DNA of 35,224 nt, from positions 1 to 35,224 of IMG/VR virus record IMGVR_UViG_3300007640_000108; one strand, 5' to 3'. Both the position numbers and the translations under genes were made by a program. The notes under the pieces are model-generated. The model saw only the letters and a program-made list of their open reading frames with translations. It was not told the origin of the DNA and ran no database searches. Numbering within the stretch: the stretch's first letter is position 1; every line of letters starts with the position of its first letter. Below, one piece after another: positions 26,012-32,962 of the stretch. The stretch is from a virus.

Positions 26012-26017
26012 TATAAT
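25989..26017 (+). promoter_or_regulatory. Sigma70-type promoter for uvsY
   Basis: TTGATT (25989-25994), a 17-base spacer, then TATAAT (26012-26017). The -10 box is a perfect match and the -35 is 4/6. It overlaps the end of the preceding structural gene and would start transcription about 20 bases before the uvsY ATG. The region is A+T-rich, so some caution is needed. Confidence 0.55.
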
Positions 26018-26045
26018 TAAATATATTTTACTATGAGATTGCTTA

Positions 26046-26489
26046 ATGAATTTAGAACAAGTGTTAGAACAATGGTCAAAAGATTGTCGTATTGACTTGT
26101 CATCTATCGATGAATCATCTAGAATTACTCCCGAACTACATGCAAAATATCTTGGACTTTTGAGTCAAGTAAAGTTGCGTCTTAAAGATGCTGAATTTAA
26201 ACAGAAAGAACTCATGAAAAAAAAGTGGTTATGGTATCAAGGTAAAATGGCACATGAAGAAATTCTTGAATTGGGATGGGATCCAGACCCGTTTGACGGA
26301 CTGAAGATTCTAAAAGGTGAGATGGAACATTATGTTGAAGCAGATCCTGAACTTGTAGCAAGTGAAGCTAAAATACAATACTTAAAAACTTTCATAGATA
26401 CTCTAAAAGAGATTGTTGAAAATCTTAAATGGCGTCATCAAACAATCGGTAATATTATAAAATGGAAACAATTTGAGGCTGGGTTCTAG
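26046..26489 (+). CDS. uvsY: Recombination mediator UvsY
   Basis: Loads the UvsX recombinase on gp32-coated single-stranded DNA in recombination-dependent replication. The 147-aa product (T4: 137) has the family's blocks: N-terminal LEQWSKDCRID, HAKYLGLLSQVKLRLKDAE, MKKKWLWYQGKM, GWDPDPFDGLKILK, and C-terminal LKWRHQTIGNIIKWKQFEAG. It ends directly at the uvsW start, as in other exo-T-evens. The ribosome site is weak. A sigma70-type promoter precedes it. Confidence 0.95.
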   Translation: MNLEQVLEQWSKDCRIDLSSIDESSRITPELHAKYLGLLSQVKLRLKDAEFKQKELMKKKWLWYQGKMAHEEILELGWDPDPFDGLKILKGEMEHYVEADPELVASEAKIQYLKTFIDTLKEIVENLKWRHQTIGNIIKWKQFEAGF

Positions 26490-27962
26490 TTGCAAACTAT
26501 AACTTTTAGATTAAAAGATCATGCGATGTTGCAGTTGACAGACTGTGATCAATCCGTTGCGTCTGAGTTATCTGAATATTTTACATTCGAAGTTCCAGGT
26601 GCTAAGTTTATGCCTGCGGTAAAAGCAAGGCGATGGGACGGTAAGATTAGAATGTTGAACCGGACCAACGGTGAAATTAATGCTGGTCTTTATTGGTCAA
26701 TTAAAAAATTTTGTATGCAACGTGGTTATGGTATTAAGGTTCTAGATGGTCCTTATGGTCTTCCTTATGATACCAATAAAGTCAATCATATAGAAACAAT
26801 GAAATGGATATCTACTCTTAATCTGCCATTTGCTCCACGTGACTATCAATATGATGCTGTTTGTCATGCAATTAAATTCAAAAGATCTATTTTAATATCA
26901 CCCACAGGTTCAGGCAAATCACTTATTATTTATTTGTTGATGCGTTGGTATTTACAAAATCATGATAAGAAAGTTTTAGTTATTGTTCCTACAACATCTT
27001 TGGTAGAACAAATGTTGAAAGACTTCACTGACTATGGTTGTGACCCAGATTTGTTTCATATAATATACAGTGGTAAACTTAAAGAAACAAATAAACGAAT
27101 AATCATTACTACATGGCAGTCTATCTATAAACTCGGGCCTAAATGGTTTGAAGATTTTGGTTGCATATTTGGGGATGAAGTTCACGGCTTTAAATCTAAA
27201 TCATTATCATCTATTATGAACAAATCATACAACGCTGATTATAGATTTGGTACAACAGGCACATTAGATGGAACACAGGTACATAAGTTAGTTTTAGAAG
27301 GCCTGTTTGGTCCAGTGCACAGAGTGACCACTACATCCACCTTACAAGAGAAGAACCAACTAGCTAGTTTAGATATAGATATTATTCTTTTGGAACATTT
27401 GAAAGAAGATGCGGATAGATTATACGGGTGCACGTATCAGGAAGAAATTGATTTCTTAGTGGGAAATAAAAAACGCAACAACTTTATTAGAAATCTTGCT
27501 TTGTCTCTTGATGGCAATACACTTGTACTTTTTAATTTAGTAGATAAACACGGTAAAGTTTTAAGAGATTTAGTTGAGGATAAAATAGATGAAGCAAGAA
27601 AACTGTTCTATGTGTCAGGAGAAACAAAAACCAATGACAGAGAAGCAATTCGTAATATCGTTGAAACTCAGAACAATTCAATTGTTATTGCTAGTCTTGG
27701 TACCTTTTCTACTGGTATCAATATTAAAAACATTCACAATATTGTTTTCGCATCTCCCAGTAAATCACAAATCAGAGTGTTACAGTCCATTGGTAGAGGT
27801 CTACGATTGTCAGATGATGGAAGAACAACGAAGCTTTACGACTTGGCAGATGATTTAAGATCAAAGGGCAAACCCAATTTTACTTTGCGGCATAGTGCAG
27901 AAAGAATTAAGATATATAATAGTGAAAAGTTTAAACATAAGTTAACTAGGTTAAAACTATAA
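26490..27962 (+). CDS. uvsW: ATP-dependent helicase UvsW
   Basis: A superfamily 2 RNA-DNA/DNA helicase that unwinds R-loops and branched DNA and drives the switch from origin-dependent to recombination-dependent replication. It is 490 aa (T4: ~500). The N-terminal DNA-binding domain includes RRWDGKIRMLNR. Walker A is SPTGSGKS (about 137-144), motif II is DEVH (229-232), and FGTTGTLDG and the motif VI region QSIGRGLRLS lie near 434. It begins with TTG directly after the uvsY TAG. Residues from this TTG align with the N terminus of T4 UvsW, so the rare start is favoured over the next ATG (residue 12). Confidence 0.96.
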   Translation: MQTITFRLKDHAMLQLTDCDQSVASELSEYFTFEVPGAKFMPAVKARRWDGKIRMLNRTNGEINAGLYWSIKKFCMQRGYGIKVLDGPYGLPYDTNKVNHIETMKWISTLNLPFAPRDYQYDAVCHAIKFKRSILISPTGSGKSLIIYLLMRWYLQNHDKKVLVIVPTTSLVEQMLKDFTDYGCDPDLFHIIYSGKLKETNKRIIITTWQSIYKLGPKWFEDFGCIFGDEVHGFKSKSLSSIMNKSYNADYRFGTTGTLDGTQVHKLVLEGLFGPVHRVTTTSTLQEKNQLASLDIDIILLEHLKEDADRLYGCTYQEEIDFLVGNKKRNNFIRNLALSLDGNTLVLFNLVDKHGKVLRDLVEDKIDEARKLFYVSGETKTNDREAIRNIVETQNNSIVIASLGTFSTGINIKNIHNIVFASPSKSQIRVLQSIGRGLRLSDDGRTTKLYDLADDLRSKGKPNFTLRHSAERIKIYNSEKFKHKLTRLKL

Positions 27963-28438
27963 TGGATAATCAAAAAGACTTAGCACAGTTTAAATTAACC
28001 AACGGTAGCGAGATTGTCTGTGAGGTTATGGAGTGGCCTGATGAAGGCTCCAATCAATTGATTATTCGTAATGCTATGACTATTGTTAATTATGAATATG
28101 ATGGTGGTGATCGAGCATATGCATTTAGAGCATGGATCCATTTCTTAGAAGATGATAAAGATTATGTGATGATGAACAGTGATCATATTATAACAATGAA
28201 TCGGCCTACTGAATATCTAGTTGATCAATATAATATTGCATTAAAAGAATCTGCTATAGTCACTAAAAATAGATTAGAAGAGTATGAAAAATATAAATTA
28301 AATGGTCTTAAACAACTATCTGAATCTTTAAAACAATTGTTTGGATTAAAAGACTCTAAAAATATAAATCAACGTATTGATTCTGATAAATCGGCATCCA
28401 ACATTATTAAATTCCCTACAGATGATACTGTCCATTAA
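27962..28438 (+). CDS. Conserved phage protein of unknown function, Sm-like N-terminal domain
   Basis: A 158-aa protein coupled to uvsW by TAATG. The N-terminal ~75 residues (FKLTNGSEIVCEVMEWPDEG, LIIRNAMTIV, then DYVMMNSDHIITMNRPT) have the five-strand rhythm of an Sm/LSm-like barrel, a fold often used for RNA binding. The C-terminal half is charged helix (LKESAIVTKNRLEEYEKYKLNG) ending in SASNIIKFPTDDTVH. Similar proteins sit at this spot in marine T4-like phages, but no function is established. An RNA-related role is only suggested by the fold. Confidence 0.7.
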   Translation: MDNQKDLAQFKLTNGSEIVCEVMEWPDEGSNQLIIRNAMTIVNYEYDGGDRAYAFRAWIHFLEDDKDYVMMNSDHIITMNRPTEYLVDQYNIALKESAIVTKNRLEEYEKYKLNGLKQLSESLKQLFGLKDSKNINQRIDSDKSASNIIKFPTDDTVH

Positions 28439-28499
28439 TTAAGTATATTCTATTCTTTCCCCGGCGAGTTAAGCTCTAGTATAACACAAAAACATTATG

Positions 28500-28539
28500 T
28501 TTGTCAAGCGTTGACAAAATATTTTTTTTACTGTATAAT
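28500..28539 (+). promoter_or_regulatory. Consensus sigma70 promoter with -35 box inside a perfect inverted repeat, upstream of gp55
   Basis: TTGACA (28511-28516), a 17-base spacer and TATAAT (28534-28539): both boxes and the spacing are perfect consensus. The -35 lies in the right arm of TTTGTCAA-GCG-TTGACAAA (28500-28518), an eight-pair palindrome followed by an eight-base T-run (28522-28529) in the spacer. The element could therefore also act as a terminator for the uvsY-uvsW transcript, or as an operator. The 126-base gap upstream of gp55 is the longest non-coding stretch in the replication half. Confidence 0.88.
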
Positions 28540-28564
28540 GAATGAAATATTATGAGGTATACCT

Positions 28565-29155
28565 ATGAAACCTAAAGATAAACCACACTACGTTAACAAT
28601 GCTGAATTTTCTCAAGCGGTGGTTGATTATGTTACAACTGCGCTTGAAGCAAAAGAAAAACAAGAAATAAAACCTGTCGTAACAGATTATATTGCAAGAT
28701 GTTTCTTAAAAATTGCAGAGGGTTTGTCGCACAAGGCAAACTTTGTGCGGTATACTTACAGAGAAGAGATGGTGATGGACGCAGTTGAGAACTGTTTGAA
28801 AGCAATTGAGAATTATAATCTGGAGACGGCTACACGTACAGGGAAACCCAATGCATTCGCTTACTTCACTCAGATCTCTTGGTACGCCTTCCTGAGACGT
28901 ATTGAAAAGGAAAAGAAACAACAAGACATTAAATTAAAATACTTGTCAGAGTCAGGAATAGAATTACTTGTCGCTGAAGAAATTGATAATGATCATGCCT
29001 CTAGACAGACTCAGGCCTTTGTTGATGATCTCAGAGAACGCATTGATTATGTTAAGGAAAAAGATAAAACAGTTAAAGAATTTGCTAAGAGTCAAAAAAT
29101 AAAAAAGAAAAGAACTCGTCATGTGGACTCAGATCTTACGGGGTTTATGAAATGA
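28565..29155 (+). CDS. 55: Late-transcription sigma factor gp55
   Basis: A divergent sigma70-family factor that directs host RNA polymerase to TATAAATA late promoters. The 196-aa product (T4: 185) has the gp55 helical core: EEMVMDAVENCLKAIENYN and the region-2-like PNAFAYFTQISWYAFLRRIEKEKKQQ (about 98-123). The C-terminal hydrophobic/acidic tip DSDLTGFMK is where T4 gp55 contacts the gp45 sliding clamp; the clamp gene lies three genes downstream. The ribosome site GAGG is embedded in a GGTATACC palindrome before the ATG. Its stop overlaps the gp47 start (ATGA). Confidence 0.93.
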   Translation: MKPKDKPHYVNNAEFSQAVVDYVTTALEAKEKQEIKPVVTDYIARCFLKIAEGLSHKANFVRYTYREEMVMDAVENCLKAIENYNLETATRTGKPNAFAYFTQISWYAFLRRIEKEKKQQDIKLKYLSESGIELLVAEEIDNDHASRQTQAFVDDLRERIDYVKEKDKTVKEFAKSQKIKKKRTRHVDSDLTGFMK

Positions 29156-30213
29156 AAGTAGCAATTTTAAATGATACTCATGCAGGTATTAGAAATAGTT
29201 CAGAAATTTTTATGAATTATCAAGAAAGATTTTATTCAGAAATATTTTTTCCATATTTAGAGGAACACGGTATAAATAAAATTCTCCATTTAGGTGATTA
29301 TTATGAAAACCGTACTTCAATTAACTTCAAGGCACTTAACCACAATCGCCGCATATTTCTTGATCAACTTCGGGATCGTGGGATCCATATGGATATTATC
29401 CCAGGCAATCATGATGTTTACTACAAAAACACCAATCAGTTAAACTCCCTTAAAGAACTGCTTGGCCATTATATGAACGAGGTTCGTATCATTGAGAAAC
29501 CTGAAGTGGTTAACTATGATGGAATGAACGTTGCGTTAATCCCTTGGATCAATACTGAGAATGAAGAAAAAACCAAACAATTTCTTAATACCTGTAAGGC
29601 AGATGTTGTTGGTGCTCATCTAGAATTAACTGGATTTGAAATGCAGAAAGGGGTGACCTGTAATGATGGCATGTCTGCAGATGCGTTTAGACGATTTGAT
29701 ATGGTATTGTCTGGACACTTTCATACTAAAAGTAATCAGGGTAACATACATTATCTAGGCAGTCAGATGGAATTTTTTTGGTCGGACGCTAAAGATAGAA
29801 AATATTTTCATATTTTAGATACGGACACTAGGGAACTTTCAGCTGTGGAAAACCCTATCACATTATTCGAAAAGATTCTTTATGATGATACTAAACAGAA
29901 ACAGTCTTTGATAAATGTTAACAATCTCGATAATAAGTTTATTAAAGTTATAGTAATTAATAAAACTAAACCTCAAGAGTTTGAGAAGTTTATCGACAGA
30001 ATTAACATGAAGAAGATCCATGGTCTTCAGATTGCCGAAAATTTTCAAGATTTTGCAGGCAAACAGGTTGATGATGATAAAATAAACCTTGACTCTACGG
30101 ACGATTTGTTGTATACTTATATCGATGCGGTAGATACAGATCTAAACAAAGAACGAATTAAGACACAAGTACGTGAATTAATGATTGAGGCGCAATCACT
30201 AGAGATAGCATGA
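29152..30213 (+). CDS. 47: Recombination nuclease gp47 (Mre11/SbcD family)
   Basis: The nuclease subunit of the gp46-gp47 complex, which resects double-strand ends for recombination-dependent replication and degrades host DNA. The 353-aa product (T4: 339) has the metallophosphoesterase motifs in order: NDTHAG (Asp8, His10), HLGDYYENR (near 48), PGNHDVYY (near 84), a histidine in GAHLE (about 155) and LSGHFHT (near 185). The C-terminal ~110 residues would bind gp46. It overlaps gp55 by four bases and gp46 by four bases (ATGA at both ends), implying coupled translation. Confidence 0.97.
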   Translation: MKVAILNDTHAGIRNSSEIFMNYQERFYSEIFFPYLEEHGINKILHLGDYYENRTSINFKALNHNRRIFLDQLRDRGIHMDIIPGNHDVYYKNTNQLNSLKELLGHYMNEVRIIEKPEVVNYDGMNVALIPWINTENEEKTKQFLNTCKADVVGAHLELTGFEMQKGVTCNDGMSADAFRRFDMVLSGHFHTKSNQGNIHYLGSQMEFFWSDAKDRKYFHILDTDTRELSAVENPITLFEKILYDDTKQKQSLINVNNLDNKFIKVIVINKTKPQEFEKFIDRINMKKIHGLQIAENFQDFAGKQVDDDKINLDSTDDLLYTYIDAVDTDLNKERIKTQVRELMIEAQSLEIA

Positions 30214-31916
30214 TAACATTTCATACGTTAAAATATAAAAACTTTTTAAGCACCGGCGACAATTTTACGAACCTTAATTTAGAAGAGACCGCAACCTCTC
30301 TCATTGTAGGTCAAAATGGTTCGGGTAAATCCACTATGCTTGATGCTCTTTCTTTTTCCCTCTTTGGAAAGGCACATCGTAATATCAATAAAATACAATT
30401 GATTAATAGTGTCAACAACAAAGGAACTGTTGTTGAAGTTGAGTTTACCGTCGCCGGTGCACGTTATAAAGTTGTTCGTGGTTTAAAACCGTCAGTGTTT
30501 CAGATCTGGCAAGGTGATACCATGATCAATCAAGACTCTCATGCCAAAGAATATCAAAAAATTCTAGAACAGAATATACTCAAACTAAATCACAAAACTT
30601 TTCATCAAATCGTGGTGTTAGGAAGTAGCAGTTTTATTCCTTTTATGCAACTTCCTGCATCCACGAGGCGAGAAGTTATCGAAGATCTTCTTGATATTAA
30701 TGTGTTTTCTAAAATGAATACCATTTTAAAAGAAAAAACTTCTATGCTTAAAGAAGCTATATCTGGTAACAGCCATGAGTTACAATTAGTACAGACTAGA
30801 ATAGACTCACAAAAGCGACATCTATGTGAGTTAACAAAAATCTCTGAGACTGCCAAGCAAGAAAAACTAGATCAAATTGCTGAAGAACAATCAGAGTTGG
30901 CCCGCCTTAACACCCAAGTAACAGAATGGGAAGATACTTTGTTATTAGATCTACAACAACGACAACAAAGTCTCGATAAAAAAATCAATGAAATTGGTAA
31001 GTATGTCTTTCAGTTTAACTCTAAGCAGAAAGCATCAAACAAAGAGATTAAGTTTTATGAAGACAACGAAGACTGCCCCACCTGTCGACAAACCATCGAA
31101 ACCTCCTTCAGATTGGATAAGATACAGAACGCCAAGCACAAGCGGGATGAACTGGAACAAGCGAGAAACGATGCCGAGTCAAAAATCGAAGAGTTAGAAC
31201 ATGAAAAAAATATTCTTAAAGAACATATCGATGTCGAAAATAATAAACTGGATGATGTTAAAACCGTCCGTGAGAAAATCACATGGACACAAAGAAGAAT
31301 TGATTCTTTACAGAGTGAGTTATCCGAGCTCGAAACAGGTGTACATAGCCTGTCCGAAGCACGAGATACTCTCTCAAGTGAAGAAAGTAAAAAAAACGCT
31401 CTTACCGAAGAGCGCCTAGAACTAGCAGAACAACGTGAATACAACAATGTAATCACTGAACTCCTTAAAGATACTGGCATTAAGACTAAGATCATCAAGC
31501 AATATCTGCCTGTAATAAATCAGTTGACAAACCAGTATCTTCAAGTGTTGGACTTTTATGTCCACTTTGACCTAGACGAAGCATTCAAAGAAACAATTCG
31601 CTCGCGACATCGTGATGCGTTCTCTTATGACAGTTTCTCCGAGGGTGAAAAACAACGCATCGACTTAGCACTTCTGTTTACTTGGAGGCAGATTGCTAAG
31701 ATGAAGAACAGTATCGCCACCAACCTACTGATTCTTGATGAGACTTTCGACAGTTCTCTCGATGCGGATGGAGTTGAGAATCTACTCAAGATTCTTGACA
31801 CAATAGACAATGAGACCAATGTGTTTATCATTTCACACAAAGGTGAACTTCTTGATAATAAATTTGATCGTAAGATTGAGTTTATCAAGCACAAAAACTT
31901 TTCAAAGGTTGCTTGA
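30210..31916 (+). CDS. 46: Recombination ATPase gp46 (Rad50/SbcC family)
   Basis: The SMC-like ATPase partner of gp47. The 568-aa product (T4: 560) has Walker A GQNGSGKS (about 34-41), long coiled coils (roughly 170-280 and 300-420) joined at a zinc-hook CPTC (about 289-292), the ABC signature FSEGEKQRIDLALLF, Walker B LLILDETFDSSLD and the switch-histidine region IISHKG. Everything needed for activity appears intact. Its stop codon lies within the -35 box of the gp45 promoter. Confidence 0.97.
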   Translation: MITFHTLKYKNFLSTGDNFTNLNLEETATSLIVGQNGSGKSTMLDALSFSLFGKAHRNINKIQLINSVNNKGTVVEVEFTVAGARYKVVRGLKPSVFQIWQGDTMINQDSHAKEYQKILEQNILKLNHKTFHQIVVLGSSSFIPFMQLPASTRREVIEDLLDINVFSKMNTILKEKTSMLKEAISGNSHELQLVQTRIDSQKRHLCELTKISETAKQEKLDQIAEEQSELARLNTQVTEWEDTLLLDLQQRQQSLDKKINEIGKYVFQFNSKQKASNKEIKFYEDNEDCPTCRQTIETSFRLDKIQNAKHKRDELEQARNDAESKIEELEHEKNILKEHIDVENNKLDDVKTVREKITWTQRRIDSLQSELSELETGVHSLSEARDTLSSEESKKNALTEERLELAEQREYNNVITELLKDTGIKTKIIKQYLPVINQLTNQYLQVLDFYVHFDLDEAFKETIRSRHRDAFSYDSFSEGEKQRIDLALLFTWRQIAKMKNSIATNLLILDETFDSSLDADGVENLLKILDTIDNETNVFIISHKGELLDNKFDRKIEFIKHKNFSKVA

Positions 31917-31941
31917 CTTTACCCGCAGAAAAGTGTATAAT
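31913..31941 (+). promoter_or_regulatory. Sigma70-type promoter for the gp45 clamp
   Basis: TTGACT (31913-31918), a 17-base spacer and TATAAT (31936-31941), overlapping the gp46 stop codon. Predicted start is near 31948, about 34 bases before the gp45 ATG. One ACCCGCAG(A/T)AAAA repeat falls in the spacer and a second follows the start. Confidence 0.82.
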
Positions 31942-31966
31942 AAGTGTAAATTAACCCGCAGTAAAA
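31921..31966 (+). repeat. Direct repeat ACCCGCAGwAAAA flanking the gp45 promoter -10 box
   Basis: ACCCGCAGAAAA at 31921-31932 and ACCCGCAGTAAAA at 31954-31966 lie 33 bases apart start to start, about three helical turns. One copy is between -35 and -10 and the other lies around +7 to +19. This placement is that of paired repressor or activator sites. Confidence 0.65.
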
Positions 31967-31981
31967 TGCAAGGAATATATT

Positions 31982-32659
31982 ATGGAACTAACTGATAAAA
32001 CTCTAGAAGTTTTAAAAAACTTTGCCTCTATCAATTCTAACATTGTGTTTAATAAAAGTAATGTAATTAAAACTATGTCTGAAGCTAGAAATGTACTTAG
32101 TGCATCTGATCTAGATGTTTCCTTTCCCAAAAGGTTTGGTATTTACGATCTCAATGAGTTTCTAAGTACGTTGACTCTTTTAGATTCTCCCAGACTTAAG
32201 TTCGAAGATAATTACGTTGTGGTTTCTGATGGTAGTGGCAGATCTAGAATTAAATATCACTATGCAGATACGGACATTTTAACAACGCCTAAAGAAGATG
32301 TTATTATGCCTGAGTCAGAAGTAAGTTTCTCTCTTGATCGAACGACTCTTATGAAAATTAAACGTGCGGCTTCAGTATTGGGTCATAATGAAGTTTCTGT
32401 ATCTATTGCTAATAATGTTATGAGTTTAAATGTTATAGATAATAACGATAATACATCTAATGCGTTTTCAATTGATGTTGATGGTAAATTTCCAGAAGGT
32501 AGTAACTTCAATTTTATTTTCAACATTTCTAATCTGAAGATGGTTGACGGTGATTATGATGTTAATATATCATCTAAACTTATTTCACATTTTGTGAATA
32601 AAGAAACCAGTATTCAATACTGGGTTGCACTTGAAAAAACTAGTACTTTTGGAGTATAA
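31982..32659 (+). CDS. 45: Sliding clamp gp45
   Basis: The trimeric PCNA-like clamp, the processivity factor of the replicase and, in T4, the mobile activator of late transcription through gp55 and gp33. The 225-aa product (T4: 228) shows FASINSNIVFNKSNVIKTMSEARNVL at the N terminus, then RFGIYDLNEFLSTL and a second-domain strand pattern ending YWVALEKTS. The ATG is preceded by AAGGAA. It has its own sigma70-type promoter and precedes a small unknown gene and the clamp-loader genes. RegA represses gp45 translation in T4. Confidence 0.96.
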   Translation: MELTDKTLEVLKNFASINSNIVFNKSNVIKTMSEARNVLSASDLDVSFPKRFGIYDLNEFLSTLTLLDSPRLKFEDNYVVVSDGSGRSRIKYHYADTDILTTPKEDVIMPESEVSFSLDRTTLMKIKRAASVLGHNEVSVSIANNVMSLNVIDNNDNTSNAFSIDVDGKFPEGSNFNFIFNISNLKMVDGDYDVNISSKLISHFVNKETSIQYWVALEKTSTFGV

Positions 32660-32661
32660 TT

Positions 32662-32859
32662 ATGGAAGATAATGAATTGTTTATTGATCTGGTTAATAGA
32701 GTAACGAGAAGTACAGTTGCTGTAATTGACACAGTTGCTGGCCGTGGTGGTTTTCGAGGTGAAGAACTTGCTACCATTGGTCAACTTAGAGATCAGTGTA
32801 TCGAACTGATTCAAATGGTTGAGACTCAAGATTCTAACTCTAACGAATCTGAATCCTAA
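32662..32859 (+). CDS. Small protein of unknown function between clamp and clamp loader
   Basis: A 65-aa acidic protein starting two bases after the gp45 stop. It is predicted mostly helical: ELFIDLVNRVTRSTVAVIDTVAGRGG, then RGEELATIGQLRDQCIELIQMVE. The C terminus is Asn/Ser/Glu-rich. It follows gp45 without a promoter and so is probably co-translated with it, suggesting a replication-linked role. I cannot assign it to a family. Confidence 0.7.
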   Translation: MEDNELFIDLVNRVTRSTVAVIDTVAGRGGFRGEELATIGQLRDQCIELIQMVETQDSNSNESES

Positions 32860-32865
32860 GTTTTT

Positions 32866-32932
32866 GCGGGGGTGTGATTAGAACAGACGATGAGTTCCTC
32901 TCATCGTGGACTGGGCGGTTCAGTCACCCCGC
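32866..32932 (+). ncRNA. Candidate structured RNA (three-way junction) upstream of gp44
   Basis: In the 100-base gap before gp44, GCGGGG (32866-32871) pairs with CCCCGC (32927-32932), extended by U-A after a bulged G. Inside are two hairpins: ACGATGAG (32887-32894), loop TTCCT, CTCATCGT (32900-32907), with eight perfect pairs; and GACTG (32909-32913), a seven-base loop, CAGTC (32921-32925). The three nested perfect stems make a cloverleaf-like junction. An unpaired purine-rich strand (TGATTAGAACAG) lies between stems 1 and 2. It could be a cis-regulatory leader of the clamp-loader operon. No T-run follows, so it is not a simple terminator, and no known RNA class is recognised. Confidence 0.55.
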
Positions 32933-32945
32933 TCCAATTTTATAT

Positions 32946-32962
32946 AATGAGGCATGTGAATG
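32946..32962 (+). promoter_or_regulatory. gp44 ribosome site and candidate RegA operator
   Basis: AATGAGG (32946-32952) contains the Shine-Dalgarno sequence GAGG seven bases before the ATG at 32960. From memory, the T4 gene 44 RegA-binding site begins with the same AAUGAGG. A regA gene occurs downstream, so autogenous-style translational control here is plausible. A six-pair hairpin (AGAGAA/TTCTCT, 32963-32978) follows the start codon immediately. Confidence 0.45.

Noticed and set aside
29271-29278. TATAAATA inside gp47
   Set aside because: An exact late-box match, but deep inside a coding region in A+T-rich DNA with no gene start nearby. Chance is the simplest reading. The same holds for 34742-34749 inside gp62.
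32866-32932. tRNA gene or hammerhead ribozyme in the gp45-gp44 gap
   Set aside because: There is no D-arm, no anticodon arm of 5 bp with a 7-base loop, no TTCRA T-loop and no tRNA length match. The GATGAG is inside a stem and not followed by the GAAA core of a hammerhead.
32919-32948. Sigma70 promoter before gp44 (TATAAT at 32943)
   Set aside because: The upstream hexamer matches TTGACA at only about 3 of 6 positions, and the start point would fall a few bases from the ATG, removing the ribosome site.
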